Notes: generated from the sequence alone by a model not told the origin. 64,000 nucleotides of DNA from Siphonodentalium dalli (GCA_032622095.1 CP136069.1:163982394-164046393), one strand, 5' to 3'. Shown: positions 34,063-45,881, counted from the first letter of the stretch. Made by a program: numbers and translations.

Positions 34063-34275
34063 TGGGTTCATGACAGGAGCTGCGCTGGTGCAGCATTAAA
34101 GATCCTGTGCCAATGCATTCTCTCATATATGTCAGTCTCTCATATGGGGCCTCGCATATGCAAGAGAATGCACTGTCAAGGTAAACATTGTTAGGCCAAG
34201 CATTCTCTTATATATGCGAGGCTCCCTATGGGAAACTTGCATATATAAGAGAATACATCGGCACAGGGTTTTCAG
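34063..34275 (+). mobile_element. Family P2 element, degenerate
   Basis: The left end TTCATGACAGGAGCTGCGCT leads to GGTGCAGCATTAAAGATCCT, then two diverged hairpin cassettes and GGCACAGGGTTTTC. The CCC termini and TTAA flanks have decayed. Confidence 0.7.
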
Positions 34276-34420
34276 ACAGGTCATTTTCAAATGTTAGAAT
34301 TATCGTCTAACAATAGTTAGACCTCTTCCTGGTGAATTGGCAACTATGGCACCAAATGGAGCGAGCAGTTTACAAAACAATAGATAATGACACTAAACGT
34401 GGCCTCGGACCTGCCAGCTA

Positions 34421-34635
34421 CAGTAATGCCCTAATTAATCGACTGCTTTAACCACAGCAGAATTATGGGTAACTTTTCAGGATTTAGTCGGAAATATGGC
34501 TTGTTGCCATTCATCGGAAAGCTCTCGGGGAGAGCTTTCCGATGAATGGCAACAAGCCATATTTCCGACTAAATCCTGAAAAGTTACCCATAATTCTGCT
34601 GTGGTTAAAGCAGTCGATTAATTAGGGCATTACTA
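34421..34635. mobile_element. Family C palindromic element 1
   Basis: CAGTAATGCCCTAATTAATC and its complement border a near-perfect ~213-bp palindrome centred on AGCTCTCGGGGAGAGCT, flanked by TA on the left. The right end has one change (CATTACTA). Confidence 0.9.
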
Positions 34636-34674
34636 TATGAGGCAATAATTGACAATGTACTATGATGATGTAGT

Positions 34675-35026
34675 CAAGCCTACAAATTAGTGTGTCTGTC
34701 GTTTGCAGAATGAGGTCCCCCCGAGGGTGAATTTAGTGACGCTATCCCACAAAGTGGGCTAGCATCTCCAAATTCACCCTCTAGGAAACTCATTCTGCTT
34801 AGGCTTCAACTGCTTTGGGAGACCTAGGATAAGATTGAATTGGCCTAGTTGGTGATGCTCACCCATTAGTCACTTCGATTATGCATTTTATCTTCTGCAA
34901 ATTAGGGGATATAGAAACTTCAGAGAAGGCAAAAAGTAACTAAAACAATAAAGATGTGGGGATCACTAAATTAACCCATCTGAGGACCCCATTCTGCAAA
35001 TAACAGACAAACTATTTTCATGCTTG
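34675..35026. mobile_element. Family B element
   Basis: Starts CAAGCCTACAAATTAGTGTG and ends TTTTCATGCTTG. The left palindrome is complete; the right half keeps only GAGGACCCCATTCTGCAAAT. Confidence 0.82.
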
Positions 35027-35118
35027 ATCAAGTTGAGTTAAATATAAAGCAATAGGTATCTAATAAATATAAGTCAATAGATTCTTTCTATTTATGCTGT
35101 GTGAAGATGAACTAATAA

Positions 35119-35352
35119 CCTTTTCATGACAGGAGCACTAGTGCAGCTTTAAAGACCTTGTGTCAGTGCATTCTCTTATATATTCTCCTCACATATATAA
35201 GAGAATGCACTGTCTTACAAGGTCGAGGTAAATATTGTTAGGCCAGTGTATTCTCTTATATATGTGAAGCTCCCTATGGGAGACGCATATATAGGAGAAT
35301 GCATTGGAACATGGTTTTCGCAAAATTTCAGGAAGCTCCAGTCATGGAAGGG
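35119..35352 (+). mobile_element. Family P2 element
   Basis: CCTTTTCATGACAGGAGC on the left and GGAAGCTCCAGTCATGGAAGGG plus TTAA on the right (last 20 bases AAGCTCCAGTCATGGAAGGG). Two hairpin cassettes, the left one shortened. The left TTAA has drifted to TAATAA. Confidence 0.82.
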
Positions 35353-35441
35353 TTAAATAAATTCTCATATTAAAAAAAGAACATGTGCCCGTGCAACAGT
35401 GCAAACTCAACTACTCACTTTCTTCTCACAAGTCGTTTTAA

Positions 35442-36418
35442 CCCTTTTAGTGCCAGGTCCGATTTTTGTATCAACCCATATACCCTGTGCCAATGCATTC
35501 TCTAATATATGCGAGTCGACCATAGGTCGCCTCGCATATATAAGAGAATGCATTGGCCTAACAATTTTTCTTCATTTGTTATTATTTTTTAAATTTGTTT
35601 ACAATTTAATAATTTTTTCTTATATTCTTTAACAGACTTATTTTGTAGGTTTAGTGCCAGGGAATCTTACGTTTTTCATGTGCATCAAAATTATTACTAT
35701 GAATACTTGGTGATAGTTTTGAGTTATAAAATGCCCCTAAGGTTTTATCCAGTTTGTTTTTAAATTCGCTACAGCATGCTTAAAGGGGTACTGTACGCCA
35801 CATGTTGTTGTTGGTTTCTATAGTCTCCGAGTCAGAGAATAAGGTAACAATTTTTCCATTATTTGAAAGTCTGTTGAGTACGAAGTCATGTTACGGATGA
35901 CAAATTTACCGGAATGCAAAAATACAAATTGTCTTTGTCGAGTAATTTTTGTAAAGTTTTCAACCAAATGAATCAAATAAAAGTTATATTATATGCATAC
36001 TAGTCCCATATAATCATTTAAGTTATTGTATCGTCGCTAGTCAGTGAGTGGCTTGAGTGTTCTCCCCGTATCATCATAATATTTTAAGCAATCGTGTGTG
36101 CGATCGGTTTAAAAATCCAGTATCCCTCAATTACTATTTTTGATTACGGTAATTCGTAATTTAATTGACGCCATTTTATGGCTCCAGTCATAAATTCAAT
36201 TTATATCAAATTATTAACTTTTAAATTATTAAATTTTAGGATATCCTATTAACCTGAGCGTTTACAGAATACATCTTCGACTCAAATTACTTATGTTTCT
36301 ATATATTATCGATATTAGATCTAAAAATTTTATTTTTTTATTTTTTTTATTTTATTTTTTTTTATTTTTACAGACCGTAAATTAGGGCCGATGAGATCGG
36401 CCCCTGGCACTAAAAGGG
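35442..36418 (+). mobile_element. Family P3 element, 977 bp (TTAA type)
   Basis: The left end CCCTTTTAGTGCCAGGTCCG and right end CCTGGCACTAAAAGGG lie between TTAA at 35438-35441 and 36419-36422. One hairpin cassette sits at about 35485-35560. About 500 bp starting at a TTAA (35779-35782) is missing from the sister copy at 43092. The right part has long T-rich runs. Confidence 0.9.
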
Positions 36419-36422
36419 TTAA

Positions 36423-36955
36423 GCTTTTTTTCAAATTGCAAAAAAAAATTACAAACATGACTTTTATGTATGCACAAACTGAAAAAAAATGGTCTACATC
36501 AAGTGTTATATAGGAAACATGAAAATATGAGAAGGAATGGATTTACTCATGACAATATAAAATGAAAAACTGCAGGCAATTGATATCTCTCATTCAAATG
36601 GACATGGCAAGCATAAATTTATATATACTATATGCACTTGTTAATTGCCTCTTTATATGTTCATATGGAGAGGTTTTGCAAAACCATAATTGAAAGTTTG
36701 CTATATGTTCAGCCCTCAGGGATATGCAGAACACTACGCTACTTGAGTCGACTGCATCTTGTTAGCTCACCACCATTTTCATTTATATATCCATATTGTA
36801 TATGGCAACATTGCCCATATCGTCCAGTTATTTGAAATGTAAGAAGTTGTAGAAACAATGATATGCATCTTTATGTTGGAGCAATGAACATTAGCCTCAT
36901 GAAACTATTTTTCCTAACTAGTAAATTAAAGTTTGCAAAACCTCTCTATTCAGAT
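36423..36955. other. Unassigned non-coding DNA
   Basis: Nothing recognised. Confidence 0.35.
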
Positions 36956-36963
36956 TGCAACAG

Positions 36964-37217
36964 CAAGCCTTGAAATAGTGTGTCTGTCATTTGCAGAATG
37001 AGGTCCCCAGAGGGTGAATTTAGTGATGCTACCCCGCATAGCGGGCTAGCATCACCAAATTCGACCTCTGGGAACCTCATTCTGCTGAGGTGTAAGCAGA
37101 ATGAGGTCCCCAGAGGGTGAATTTGGTAATGCTAGCCCACTAAGCGGGGTAGCATCACTAAATTCACCCTCTGGGGACCTCATTCTGCAAATTACAGACA
37201 CACTATTTAAAGGCTTG
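36964..37217. mobile_element. Family B element with 8-bp duplication
   Basis: CAAGCCTTGAAATAGTGTGT to TTTAAAGGCTTG, flanked by TGCAACAG at 36956-36963 and 37218-37225. This is the shortest complete two-palindrome form and closely matches 19830-20081. Confidence 0.93.
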
Positions 37218-37445
37218 TGCAACAGTCACTTTTGCGATCATAAGTGTCTCCGTATGATCATAAAATAAAGAACAACACTTATCCTTATCTTTTCCCCCAA
37301 AAAAGTTTCAATTGTTGCAGCCAAGAGCACCGACACTTGCTTCGGTGAACTGACAATAGAACAAAAAATAACATTTCATTTTTGTTACACACACGCAGAT
37401 ATCCTCCATACATTCATACTGTCATTCTAGATAGAATACATATTT

Positions 37446-37898
37446 GACCCGCCATATCAAATCCAGGCGTAAGTCGGGATTTTTTTTACCCTGTGCCAAT
37501 GCATTCTCTTATATATGCGAGTCGACCATAGGTCGCCTCGCATATATAAGAGAATGCATTGGCCTAACAATTTTTTACAATTTTAATAATTTTTTCTTGT
37601 ATTCTTTAACAATTTTATAATTTCACCCATACAGAGGCCCAGACAAACATGAGCAGACAACACTCTTCTATACGCTTCTATATATGTGTGGGGCTCCCTG
37701 CAGGGTAATGGATGTTTTTTATTTTATGTCCTAAAAATTGTAAGAAACATTTATTTAAAAAAAATGATAAAAAATTGTTAGGCCAATGCATTCTCTTATA
37801 TATGCGAGGCGACCTATGGTCGACTCGCATATATAAGAGAATGCATTGGCACAGGGTAAAAAAATCCCGACTTACGACTGGATTTGATATGGCGGGTC
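37446..37898. mobile_element. Family P4 element with 8-bp duplication and two hairpin cassettes
   Basis: Terminal inverted repeats of about 45 bp begin GACCCGCCATATCAAATCCA. ACATATTT flanks both sides (37438-37445, 37899-37906). Hairpins at 37495-37563 and about 37781-37852 face each other across an AT-rich spacer. The 8-bp duplication is unlike the TTAA elements that carry the same hairpins. Confidence 0.92.
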
Positions 37899-38076
37899 AC
37901 ATATTTGAATTCTAAGATTTGAGGATTTTAAACTTATGAAAGGGACCATAGACTTTGAATACTTGCGTGAACAAGTTCACGTCACAGACAGAATAACATG
38001 TTTATATTTGGACAGAATTCCATATCAATATTTCTTCAAAAGCGAGATTTCAGATGTCAAAACCATTGTTATTTAA

Positions 38077-38540
38077 CTCTTTCATGACGGGAGCTGCGCT
38101 GGTGCAACATTAAAGATCCTGTGCCAGTGGATTATGTTATATATGCGAGTCACCCATAAGGAGCCTTGCATATTAAGAGAATGCACTGGCTTACAATGTC
38201 AAGGCAAATATTGTTAGGCCAATGCATTCTCTTATATATACAGTAATGCTCTAATTAATCGACTCCTTAAACACAGCAGAATTATGGGTAACTTTTCAGG
38301 ATTTAGTCGGAAATTGGCTTGTTGCCATTCATCGGAAAGCTCTCGGGGAGAGCTTTCAGATGAATGGCAACAAGCCATATTTCCGACTAAAACCTGAAAA
38401 GTTACCCATAATTCTGCTGTGTTTAAGGAGTCGATTAATTAGAGTGTTACTGTATGCGACGCTCCTGGGAGACTCGCATATATAAGCGAATGCATTGGTG
38501 CAGGGTTTTCGCAAAATTTCAGGAAGCTCCAGTCATGGTG
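38077..38540 (+). mobile_element. Family P2 element interrupted by a family C palindrome
   Basis: TTAA at 38073-38076 and 38541-38544. The left end CTCTTTCATGACGGGAGC has one change from CCC. The second hairpin's left arm stops at CTTATATATA (38240) and resumes TATGCGACGCTCC after 38452, with a family C element in between. Confidence 0.88.
38241..38452. mobile_element. Family C palindromic element 2 (nested)
   Basis: CAGTAATGCTCTAATTAATC to GTTACTG, flanked by TA on both sides, inside a hairpin arm of the surrounding P2 element. The insertion is therefore younger than that P2 copy. Confidence 0.92.
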
Positions 38541-38784
38541 TTAAACATTACTGTTGCAGCTACAATGTAAAATATTCTGAAAAACAGATTGAGACTTGGC
38601 AATGTTTGTTGTAACAGAAAAATGCTTATATAACAATGGTGTTTTCAACATGGGCAATAAATCATTATCAGAGAATTATTTATAGTCAATATGTCAACTT
38701 CAACTAATGTTTATTTATTTTTTCATGTGCTTAACAATTGTTTTACAAACATTAATAGACTTTCCACATGGCTCAACTGTGAAG

Positions 38785-39130
38785 CAAGTCTGCAAATAGT
38801 GTGTCTGTCATTTGCAGAATGAGGTCCCCAGAGGGTGGGCTAGCATCACCAAATGTACTATCTGGGGACCTCATTCTGCTTAGTCCTCATCTTCTGGGAA
38901 GTATCTATAGTCTCAAATTAACATTCAGATTCTATATCCCTTAATTTGGAGAAGATAAATTGCATAATTGAGGTGACTAATGGGTGAACATCACCAACTT
39001 CCACTGGGGAACTTCAATCTGATACTAGATCTTACAGAGAAGGTGAATTTGGTGATGGTAGCCTGATGTGCGGGATTGTGTCACTAAATTCATCCTCTGT
39101 GGACCTCATTCTGTAAATGACAGACACACT
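38785..39130. mobile_element. Family B element
   Basis: CAAGTCTGCAAATAGTGTGT on the left; TGTAAATGACAGACACACTT on the right, where the outermost ~12 bp is lost. Confidence 0.8.
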
Positions 39131-39276
39131 TAATTAAATTTAGCCAGACAATCCAATTTGATGACATCCAGATCTGCATTATCATGACACATTAAATTTA
39201 CTCCAGAAAACTTACATAATGATGAATCAATGATAAATATTGTACCATGCAAATACACTAAATGGACCAGTTTTAA

Positions 39277-40448
39277 CCCTTTCTTTACTAAATGGATTCT
39301 CCCATCCAATTATAAATCTATATATTTGATCGATCTATTATTAATTTGAGGGGTGCTCTCAAAAGAAGACAGGCAGGATAAAATATTATAGAAATACAGA
39401 AGTATTCATTTTTATTGGTGGGAAATGTTCAGATAATAAGTCAGGTTTAATGAATGAGCTACTGAGTCGTGAGTCCATTAACCGACTTAAACCACAGTTT
39501 TATAATAAACAAGGAGAAATTACATTTATGAACAATAACGATAAAGCTCGATAAATTAGACTTGTACGAACGTTTTTCTTGAAAAATAATAGTCCTTGGC
39601 TGACAACAAAACCACGCCCCTTGACACAGCTCATGTGTATGGAAATTGCATGTGGACTTTGTGCCTTGAACATTCAATAGCCACAATACCACGTGGTGCA
39701 ACTTTTTTCAAAAATAAATGTTGAGGTACGCAAACATAATAAAATATTTGTTTTTAGCTGAACATAGCGTAGTATATATATGTAATATACTGTCGTTGGA
39801 ATTGAATCTGTATTTAGGTCACTATACATGTATGTTTGACTCTAGCAATCCATTTTCTTATTGTCACGATATTGTTGTGTCCAGAAGAAGAATAGTAACT
39901 CCATTCTGCTGGCATTAGGTTTCAATGTGATATATATACCCTGGTTTTGCAAATTAGCATGCCCCTCGACACAATTGAATTACATGGGGGTTTTAAGTAC
40001 TGTGCATATGTTTAGTCTTGTGGGCCGATGTCGCAGAGAAATATTTCTTGATTAGATGCCTCCGTGGGGCACTCATTGAGCACACATTCAGGAACATGGA
40101 CATTCTAGGTTACAAATGTCGACTTGTGGTATAAAGCATGACCATTCTAGATTACGAATTTCGACTTGTGGTATAAAGCATGGTATAAAGTGCCCATTCG
40201 CAGAAATACAGTAATGCCCTAAATAAAGCACTCAGTGAGAGCTTTCCGATGAATGGCAACAAGCCATATTTTCGACTAAATCCTGAAAAATTACTCATAA
40301 TTCTGCTGCGGTTAAGGAGTAGATTATTTAGTAGATTATTTAGAGCATTACTGTAGAAGGTTGAGGTAGAACAAAGGAGTTGGGTTTAAGTTCAAGTTCG
40401 TTTGTTGAGGGATAACTGCACATCAATCAGTATTTAGTAGAGAAAGGG
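39277..40448 (+). mobile_element. Family D element, copy 1 (1172 bp, TTAA type)
   Basis: CCCTTTCTTTACTAAATGG on the left and TATTTAGTAGAGAAAGGG on the right, with TTAA at 39273-39276 and 40449-40452. A family C element is nested at 40209-40353. The right TTAA is also the left TTAA of a P1 element. Open frames inside (39459-39918) lack transposase motifs. Confidence 0.82.
40209..40353. mobile_element. Family C palindromic element 3 (left arm shortened, nested)
   Basis: CAGTAATGCCCTAAATAA on the left joins almost directly to the centre; the right arm is complete to GAGCATTACTG. TA on both sides. Confidence 0.85.
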
Positions 40449-40452
40449 TTAA

Positions 40453-40844
40453 CCCTTTACCCAACAGAACGGCCCTGTGCCAATGCATTCTCTTATATAT
40501 GCGAGTCGACCATAGGTCGCCTCGCATATATAAGAGAATGCATTGGCTTAACACATTAAAAATTATAAAATTGTTAAAGAATGTAAGAAAAAATGGTAAA
40601 AAGTGTTAAAAAAAGATTTTTTTTAGGCCAATGCATTCTCTTATATATGCGAGGGGACCTATGGTCGACTCGCATATATAAGAGAATGCATTGGCACAGG
40701 GCATAACTGTAACTATCACAATGTGGTCAAGGAGCCGGTTCCAATGATATCCATATTTGTATGGTTCTATTGAGACAGACCGAAGATATTTTAGGCTGTT
40801 GAAGCTTTATTTGGCCGATTTTGGCCGTTTTGTTGGGTAAAGGG
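40453..40844 (-). mobile_element. Family P1 element 2
   Basis: CCCTTTACCCAACAGAACGG to TTTGTTGGGTAAAGGG, TTAA-flanked (40449-40452, 40845-40848). Two opposed hairpin cassettes. Same orientation as element 1, and directly abutting family D. Confidence 0.93.
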
Positions 40845-41108
40845 TTAACAGCATATGCAATGTAAAATGAAGAAAATGTCTCTGTAAACTGTAATCTGTT
40901 GCCAAACAAATATATTGATTGGCCTGTTCATTTGAAGTAGAACTTTCTCATTTCAAGCACAATATTTTCAATTACAGACACTTCAGCAGTAATAGCCTGG
41001 ACATAATTGCATTGTCTGGCTTTAATTTGTAGAGGGGAATAACTATGTAATATAAGTAATTATTATAGATGTATTCAATGTTCCAGACTATTTTTTGTCA
41101 GTCAATTT

Positions 41109-41531
41109 CAGGCCTGAATTTAGTGTGTCTGCCATTTGCAGAAGGAGGTCTCAGAGGGTGCATTTAGTGACTTTATTGTGCATAGCGCACTAGTAGCATC
41201 AAATTCATTCTGCTTAGCCGTCAACTGCTATGGGAGACCTAGGATTAGATTAAGTTTCCCCAGTTCAAGTTGGTGATGTTCACCCATTAGTCAACCCCAA
41301 TTATGCATTTCTGCAAATTAGGGGATATAGAAACTTCCCAGAAGGGAAAAATTGACTAAAAATAATGTTAATTTGAGACCATAGATACTTCCCAGAAGAT
41401 GAGACCTAAGCAGAATGAGGTCCCCAGAGGGTGAATTTGGTAATGCGAGCCTGCAGTATGGGGAAGCATCACTAAATTCACCCTCTGGTGACCTCATTCT
41501 GCAAATGTCAGACACCCTAAATTCAGACTTG
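41109..41531. mobile_element. Family B element
   Basis: CAGGCCTGAATTTAGTGTGT to CACCCTAAATTCAGACTTG. The left palindrome is decayed; the right one is intact. The usual middle segment (GGGGATATAGAAACTTCCCA) is present. Confidence 0.82.
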
Positions 41532-41828
41532 ACCAATTTCCCTTTTTACTTGATACCAGTGTATAAAATAACAGGATTCCCACCATTGTTGCTAAACAAG
41601 GCCACACATAGTTAATTTCTCATTTCTCAAGCTAACTCACATGGTCCATAAACCCCGCGCATGTCACCTTTTTATTCACGTTGAATCAATCGGGGCAAGT
41701 TTTAATCAGTCTGAAGTAATTTCGGTACATTTTTATACAAACACTTGTGGAATTGAGATCAAACAGACCGTCTCCTGGTTCAGATTTCTAATACATTACT
41801 GTAATTGGTTACTATGTTCAAACAGAAC

Positions 41829-42020
41829 TTCCATGACTGGAGCTTCCTGAAATTTTGCGAAAACCCTGTGCCAATGCATTCTCTTGTAAACCCTGTGCCA
41901 ATGCATTCTCTTGTATATGTGAGTCTCCCTTAGGGAGCCTCGCATATATGAGAGAAAACATTGACCCAACATTGTAAGCTAATGCATTCTCTTATATATG
42001 CGAGTCTCCCATAGGGAACA
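41829..42020. mobile_element. Family P2 fragment with local duplication
   Basis: CTTCCATGACTGGAGCTTCC then AACCCTGTGCCAATGCATTC, repeated once more 21 bp later. One diverged hairpin follows, and the left half of a second that stops at CTCCCATAGGG. Confidence 0.7.
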
Positions 42021-42575
42021 ACAGGAGATCTGGAAACCTGAATACATCGTCATGAATTCCAGCATGTGTGAATATAATGTTCAGACCAATGATATAATCA
42101 CAAGTTGAGCTTTTCTATAGTGTCATATGTGGGATGAACACTGCTGAAGCTAGAGATTATGATGTTCAAATTCTGATCACTACAATATAATTCAGCCGTG
42201 AAGGCATTTTTCATCAAAGTGATGCATGTGCTTTATCCGTTTTGATCGTCTAAAATTGCGTCCAAGAATCCATTAATTGGAAAAAAAAGACATACAAGGT
42301 TTATTCAGAAACAGTCAGGGCTTGTCTTGTCATGTGTGATAGTGCGTTTATATTATCGTTCTGGTTTCACAGTCGAGATGAATGTCAATTACATCATGTG
42401 ACATCGACGGCATCAGATTCCACAAACGTGTGTGGCATCGCTTGAACAATATGACAAAGGTCCAAGACGACGCAACAGTTTATATTTCAGGAACATCTGA
42501 TATTTGATATCAGACAACTCTAGAACTCTGGAGAAAGTACTTCATGAAAATAAATATATATAATAAGCCACATCT
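42021..42575. other. Unassigned non-coding DNA
   Basis: Nothing recognised. Confidence 0.35.
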
Positions 42576-42579
42576 TTAA

Positions 42580-42760
42580 CCCTTTCATGACGGGAGCTTC
42601 CTGATTTTTTGCGAAAACCCTGAGTCAATGCATTCTCTTATATATGCGAGTCGACCATAGGTCGTCTCGCACATATAAGAGAATGCATTGGCCTAACAAA
42701 TTTTATATTATTTTTTATAATTGTTAAAAAATGTAAGAAAAAATGATAAAAAAAATTGTC
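42580..42760 (-). mobile_element. Family P2 fragment, one end only
   Basis: TTAA (42576-42579) then CCCTTTCATGACGGGAGC, TTGCGAAAACCCTG, one complete hairpin (about 42614-42690) and the start of the AT-rich spacer. The other end is missing. Confidence 0.8.
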
Positions 42761-43091
42761 AATTAGTTGGTCAAGAACCAGCGGACAACTTTTTTCTCTC
42801 CGAAAATGCAAAAAAAATGATGTTCACTTTGTATAAAGACTTTTCTCCAAACCGTTCAAATAATAGCATGGGAGAATGAGAATAATTGATATATCAATGA
42901 ATTGTTGGTTTTATTCATTTATTTATTCAATTATTTCAAGTGAATATACCGGTATGAGGTTTGCATTCACCAGTGATCATGTGGTATAATCGCCAATCGG
43001 GTGTATGTCAAACCCGTCTGGACTTAAAAAAAAAAAAATATCCCTCCTCCATCCAGAGATTTTTTTCTAAGGGAACTACTTGTCAATGGGT

Positions 43092-43556
43092 ATTCAGTAC
43101 CAGGGACCGATCTCATCAGCCCTAATTTACAGTCTGTAAAATGGTCCCTAAAAAAAAAAAAAAAAAAAAAAAAACATTTAGATTTTTTTGGGTTGAATTG
43201 TTTTTGGGTATGCTTAAGCATGCTATAGCGAATTTAAAAACAAACTGGATAAAACTTTAGGGGCATGTTATAACTCAAAACTATCACCAAGTATTCATAG
43301 TAATAATTTTGATGCCCATGAAAAACGTAAGATTCCCTGGCACTAAACCTACAAAATAAGTCTGTTAAAGAATATTTAAAAAAATTATTAAAATTGTAAA
43401 AAATTGTAAAAAATAATAACAAATGATGAAAAATTGTTAGGCCAATGCATTCTCTTATATATGCGAGGCGACCTATGGTCGACTCGCATATATTAGAGAA
43501 TACATTGGCACAGGGTATATGGGTTGATAGAAAAATCGGACCTGGCACTGAAAGGG
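43092..43556 (-). mobile_element. Family P3 element, copy 2 (inverted, shorter)
   Basis: The right end CCTGGCACTGAAAGGG precedes TTAA (43557-43560). The left end is decayed around CAGTACCAGGGACCGATCTC. It carries one hairpin (about 43439-43510) and long A runs (43151-43173). It lacks the ~500-bp segment found in copy 1. Confidence 0.82.
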
Positions 43557-43689
43557 TTAATAGCGCACTTATTAACGTTTGCGCTTATTATAAATTCCCG
43601 TCAGTGTTACCATGTTAGATGTTACCTGTTCCCCTCCCCCCACCCAAACATCTCAGATGAGGCTATCACAATCTAGATCATGCTGTTAA

Positions 43690-44127
43690 CCCTTTACCCA
43701 ACAAAACGGCCAAATAAAGCTTCAACGGCCTAAAATATCTTCGGTCTGTCTCAATAACACCATACAAATATGGATATCATTGGAACCGGTTCACTGACCA
43801 CATTGTGATGGTTACAGTTATGCCCTGTGCCAATGCATTCTCTTATATATGCGAGTCGACCATAGGTCGCCTCGCATATATAAGAGAATGCATTGGCCTA
43901 AAAAAAACACTTTTTACCATTTTTTCTTACATTCTTTAACAATTTTATAATTTTTTCTTACATTTTTTTTAACAATTTTTATAATATTTTTCTACATTCT
44001 TTGACAATTTTATCATTTTTAATATGTGTTAAGACAATGCATTCTCTTATATATGCGAGGCGACCTATGGTCGACTCGCATATATAAGAGAATGCATTGG
44101 CACAGGGCCGTTTTGTTGGGTAAAGGG
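43690..44127 (+). mobile_element. Family P1 element 3
   Basis: CCCTTTACCCAACAAAACGG to TTTTGTTGGGTAAAGGG, TTAA on both sides (43686-43689, 44128-44131). Two hairpins; the AT-rich spacer is about 45 bp longer than in other copies through duplication of a TTTTTCTTACATT-type block. Opposite orientation to elements 1 and 2. Confidence 0.93.
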
Positions 44128-44299
44128 TTAACATAAAGAACTCTCTACATATTGATATTTTCCGAGTACCTGTGTCCATAGAATGTTGAGTTATATAAAA
44201 AAATTGACAGACTGGAGGTTTTTGAAGATATGGGTTGATTGGTCCCACAAAGATTACACATTTGATGATTCGTCTCTAAATTGGAAATACCTTCTCGGA

Positions 44300-44563
44300 C
44301 AAGCCTGAGTTTAGTTTGTCTGTCATTTGCAGAATGAGGTCCCCAGAGTGTAAATTTAGTGACGCTATCTCACATAGGCTAGCATCACTAAATTCACCCT
44401 CCGGGGACCTCATTCTGCTTAGGCCTCAACTTGTTATGGGAGATCTAGGATCAGATTGAAGTTCTCCAGTTGAATTTTGTGATGTTCACCCATTAGTCTA
44501 TCACTAAAATCACCCTCAGGGGACCTCATTCAGCAAATAACAGACACACTAAACTGAGGCTTA
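44300..44563. mobile_element. Family B element with 8-bp duplication
   Basis: CAAGCCTGAGTTTAGTTTGT to CACTAAACTGAGGCTTA. TTCTCGGA flanks both sides (44292-44299, 44564-44571). Confidence 0.9.
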
Positions 44564-44571
44564 TTCTCGGA

Positions 44572-44965
44572 TGACTTTTTCATTGACGAGATATGCAGGA
44601 CAGTTTTATTTACAGTAAAAATGCTAACTTCAGCAAAAATTACAGTAACAGACTGCGCAAGTATAATGAGCGAATCCAAAAATTACAAAGCTATTAAAAC
44701 ATGATTCATGTTGTAATTTTTCTTTGGCTAACCACATTCACCTACCGTTAATTGAATATTGGCATATACAACTTCTGTTCGTTTGTCTTGGGAAGCTACA
44801 AAATCATAGACAAGTAAAATTTTCATTTGACAACCAATTGGCACTTTCATCGTGACACCCGCAACGGTTGCCATGTGAATTCATCAACGATAATACATTT
44901 GTTCTCGTTCAGCATCAGACGAATGAACCACCAATGACGCGCTGCTTACGTGGTCTGCATAGGCC
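44572..44965. other. Unassigned non-coding DNA
   Basis: Nothing recognised. Confidence 0.3.
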
Positions 44966-44969
44966 TTAA

Positions 44970-45175
44970 CCCTTTGATAACGGGAGCTGCACTGGTGCAG
45001 CATTAAAGATGCTGTGCCAGTGCATTCTCTCATAGGGAGCCTTGCATATATAAGAGAGCGCACTGGCTTTCAAGGTCAAGGTAAATATTGTCCCTATGGG
45101 AGACTTGCATATATAAGAGAATGCATTGGCACAGGGTTTTTCGCAAAATTTTGGGAAGTTCCAGTCATGAAAGGG
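44970..45175 (+). mobile_element. Family P2 element
   Basis: CCCTTTGATAACGGGAGCTG to AAGTTCCAGTCATGAAAGGG, TTAA on both sides (44966-44969, 45176-45179). Both hairpins have lost part of their left arms. Confidence 0.87.
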
Positions 45176-45190
45176 TTAACTTGGCACATA

Positions 45191-45403
45191 CAGTAATGCT
45201 CTAATTAATCGACTCCTTAAACACAGCAGAATTATGGGTAACTTTTCAGGATTTAGTCGGAAATATGGCTTGTTGCCATTCATCGGAAAGCTCTCCCCGA
45301 GAGCTTTCTGATGAATGGCAACAAGCCATATTTCCGACTAAATCCTGAAAAGTTACCCATAATTCTTCTGTGTTTAAGGAGTCTATTAATTAGAGCATTA
45401 CTG
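45191..45403. mobile_element. Family C palindromic element 4
   Basis: CAGTAATGCTCTAATTAATC to GAGCATTACTG, TA on both sides, 213 bp, near-perfect palindrome centred on GAAAGCTCTCCCCGAGAGCT. Confidence 0.93.
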
Positions 45404-45881
45404 TAGTTCGGTATGAAGGTATTTCGTGACAGTGCAAACACTGACTGCGATTTCTTACTAATATCAATAGACTCAAATCCCAGAAGTCTTGTACTACCTT
45501 ACTCGTAATTAAATTCTTGCAGTATTATTTTTCGCTCAGTTTTAAATATGCGCACTTTGAATTAGTGCACACTGATATGCAAATTCAAAACTGACAAAAT
45601 TATTCCGTAAAAATGGCATGGCATGTAGTTTAGTTACGATCCTTAATCGTTCTGCATATAATGAATTAGAGACCACCTTAAATGAGACACGCTATATAAA
45701 TGATACTGCACGCATGTAACTGTTAATTATTTAGCTGGGACTATATAGGTAATTCTACTCCACGTGGTCTAACAATAATTTTAATGTTTCGATAGTTATG
45801 GCAGCCCTTACATGACATAGAACTAAGTACGGTCTATATTGATCGCACCGACCATCGATAGTTTGCCAATTCGTACATAGT
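45404..45881. other. Unassigned non-coding DNA
   Basis: Nothing recognised. Confidence 0.3.

Noticed and set aside
37495-37563. Transcription terminators or bacterial-type regulatory hairpins
   Set aside because: The context is eukaryotic and the hairpins sit inside transposon ends. Symmetry alone does not show termination.
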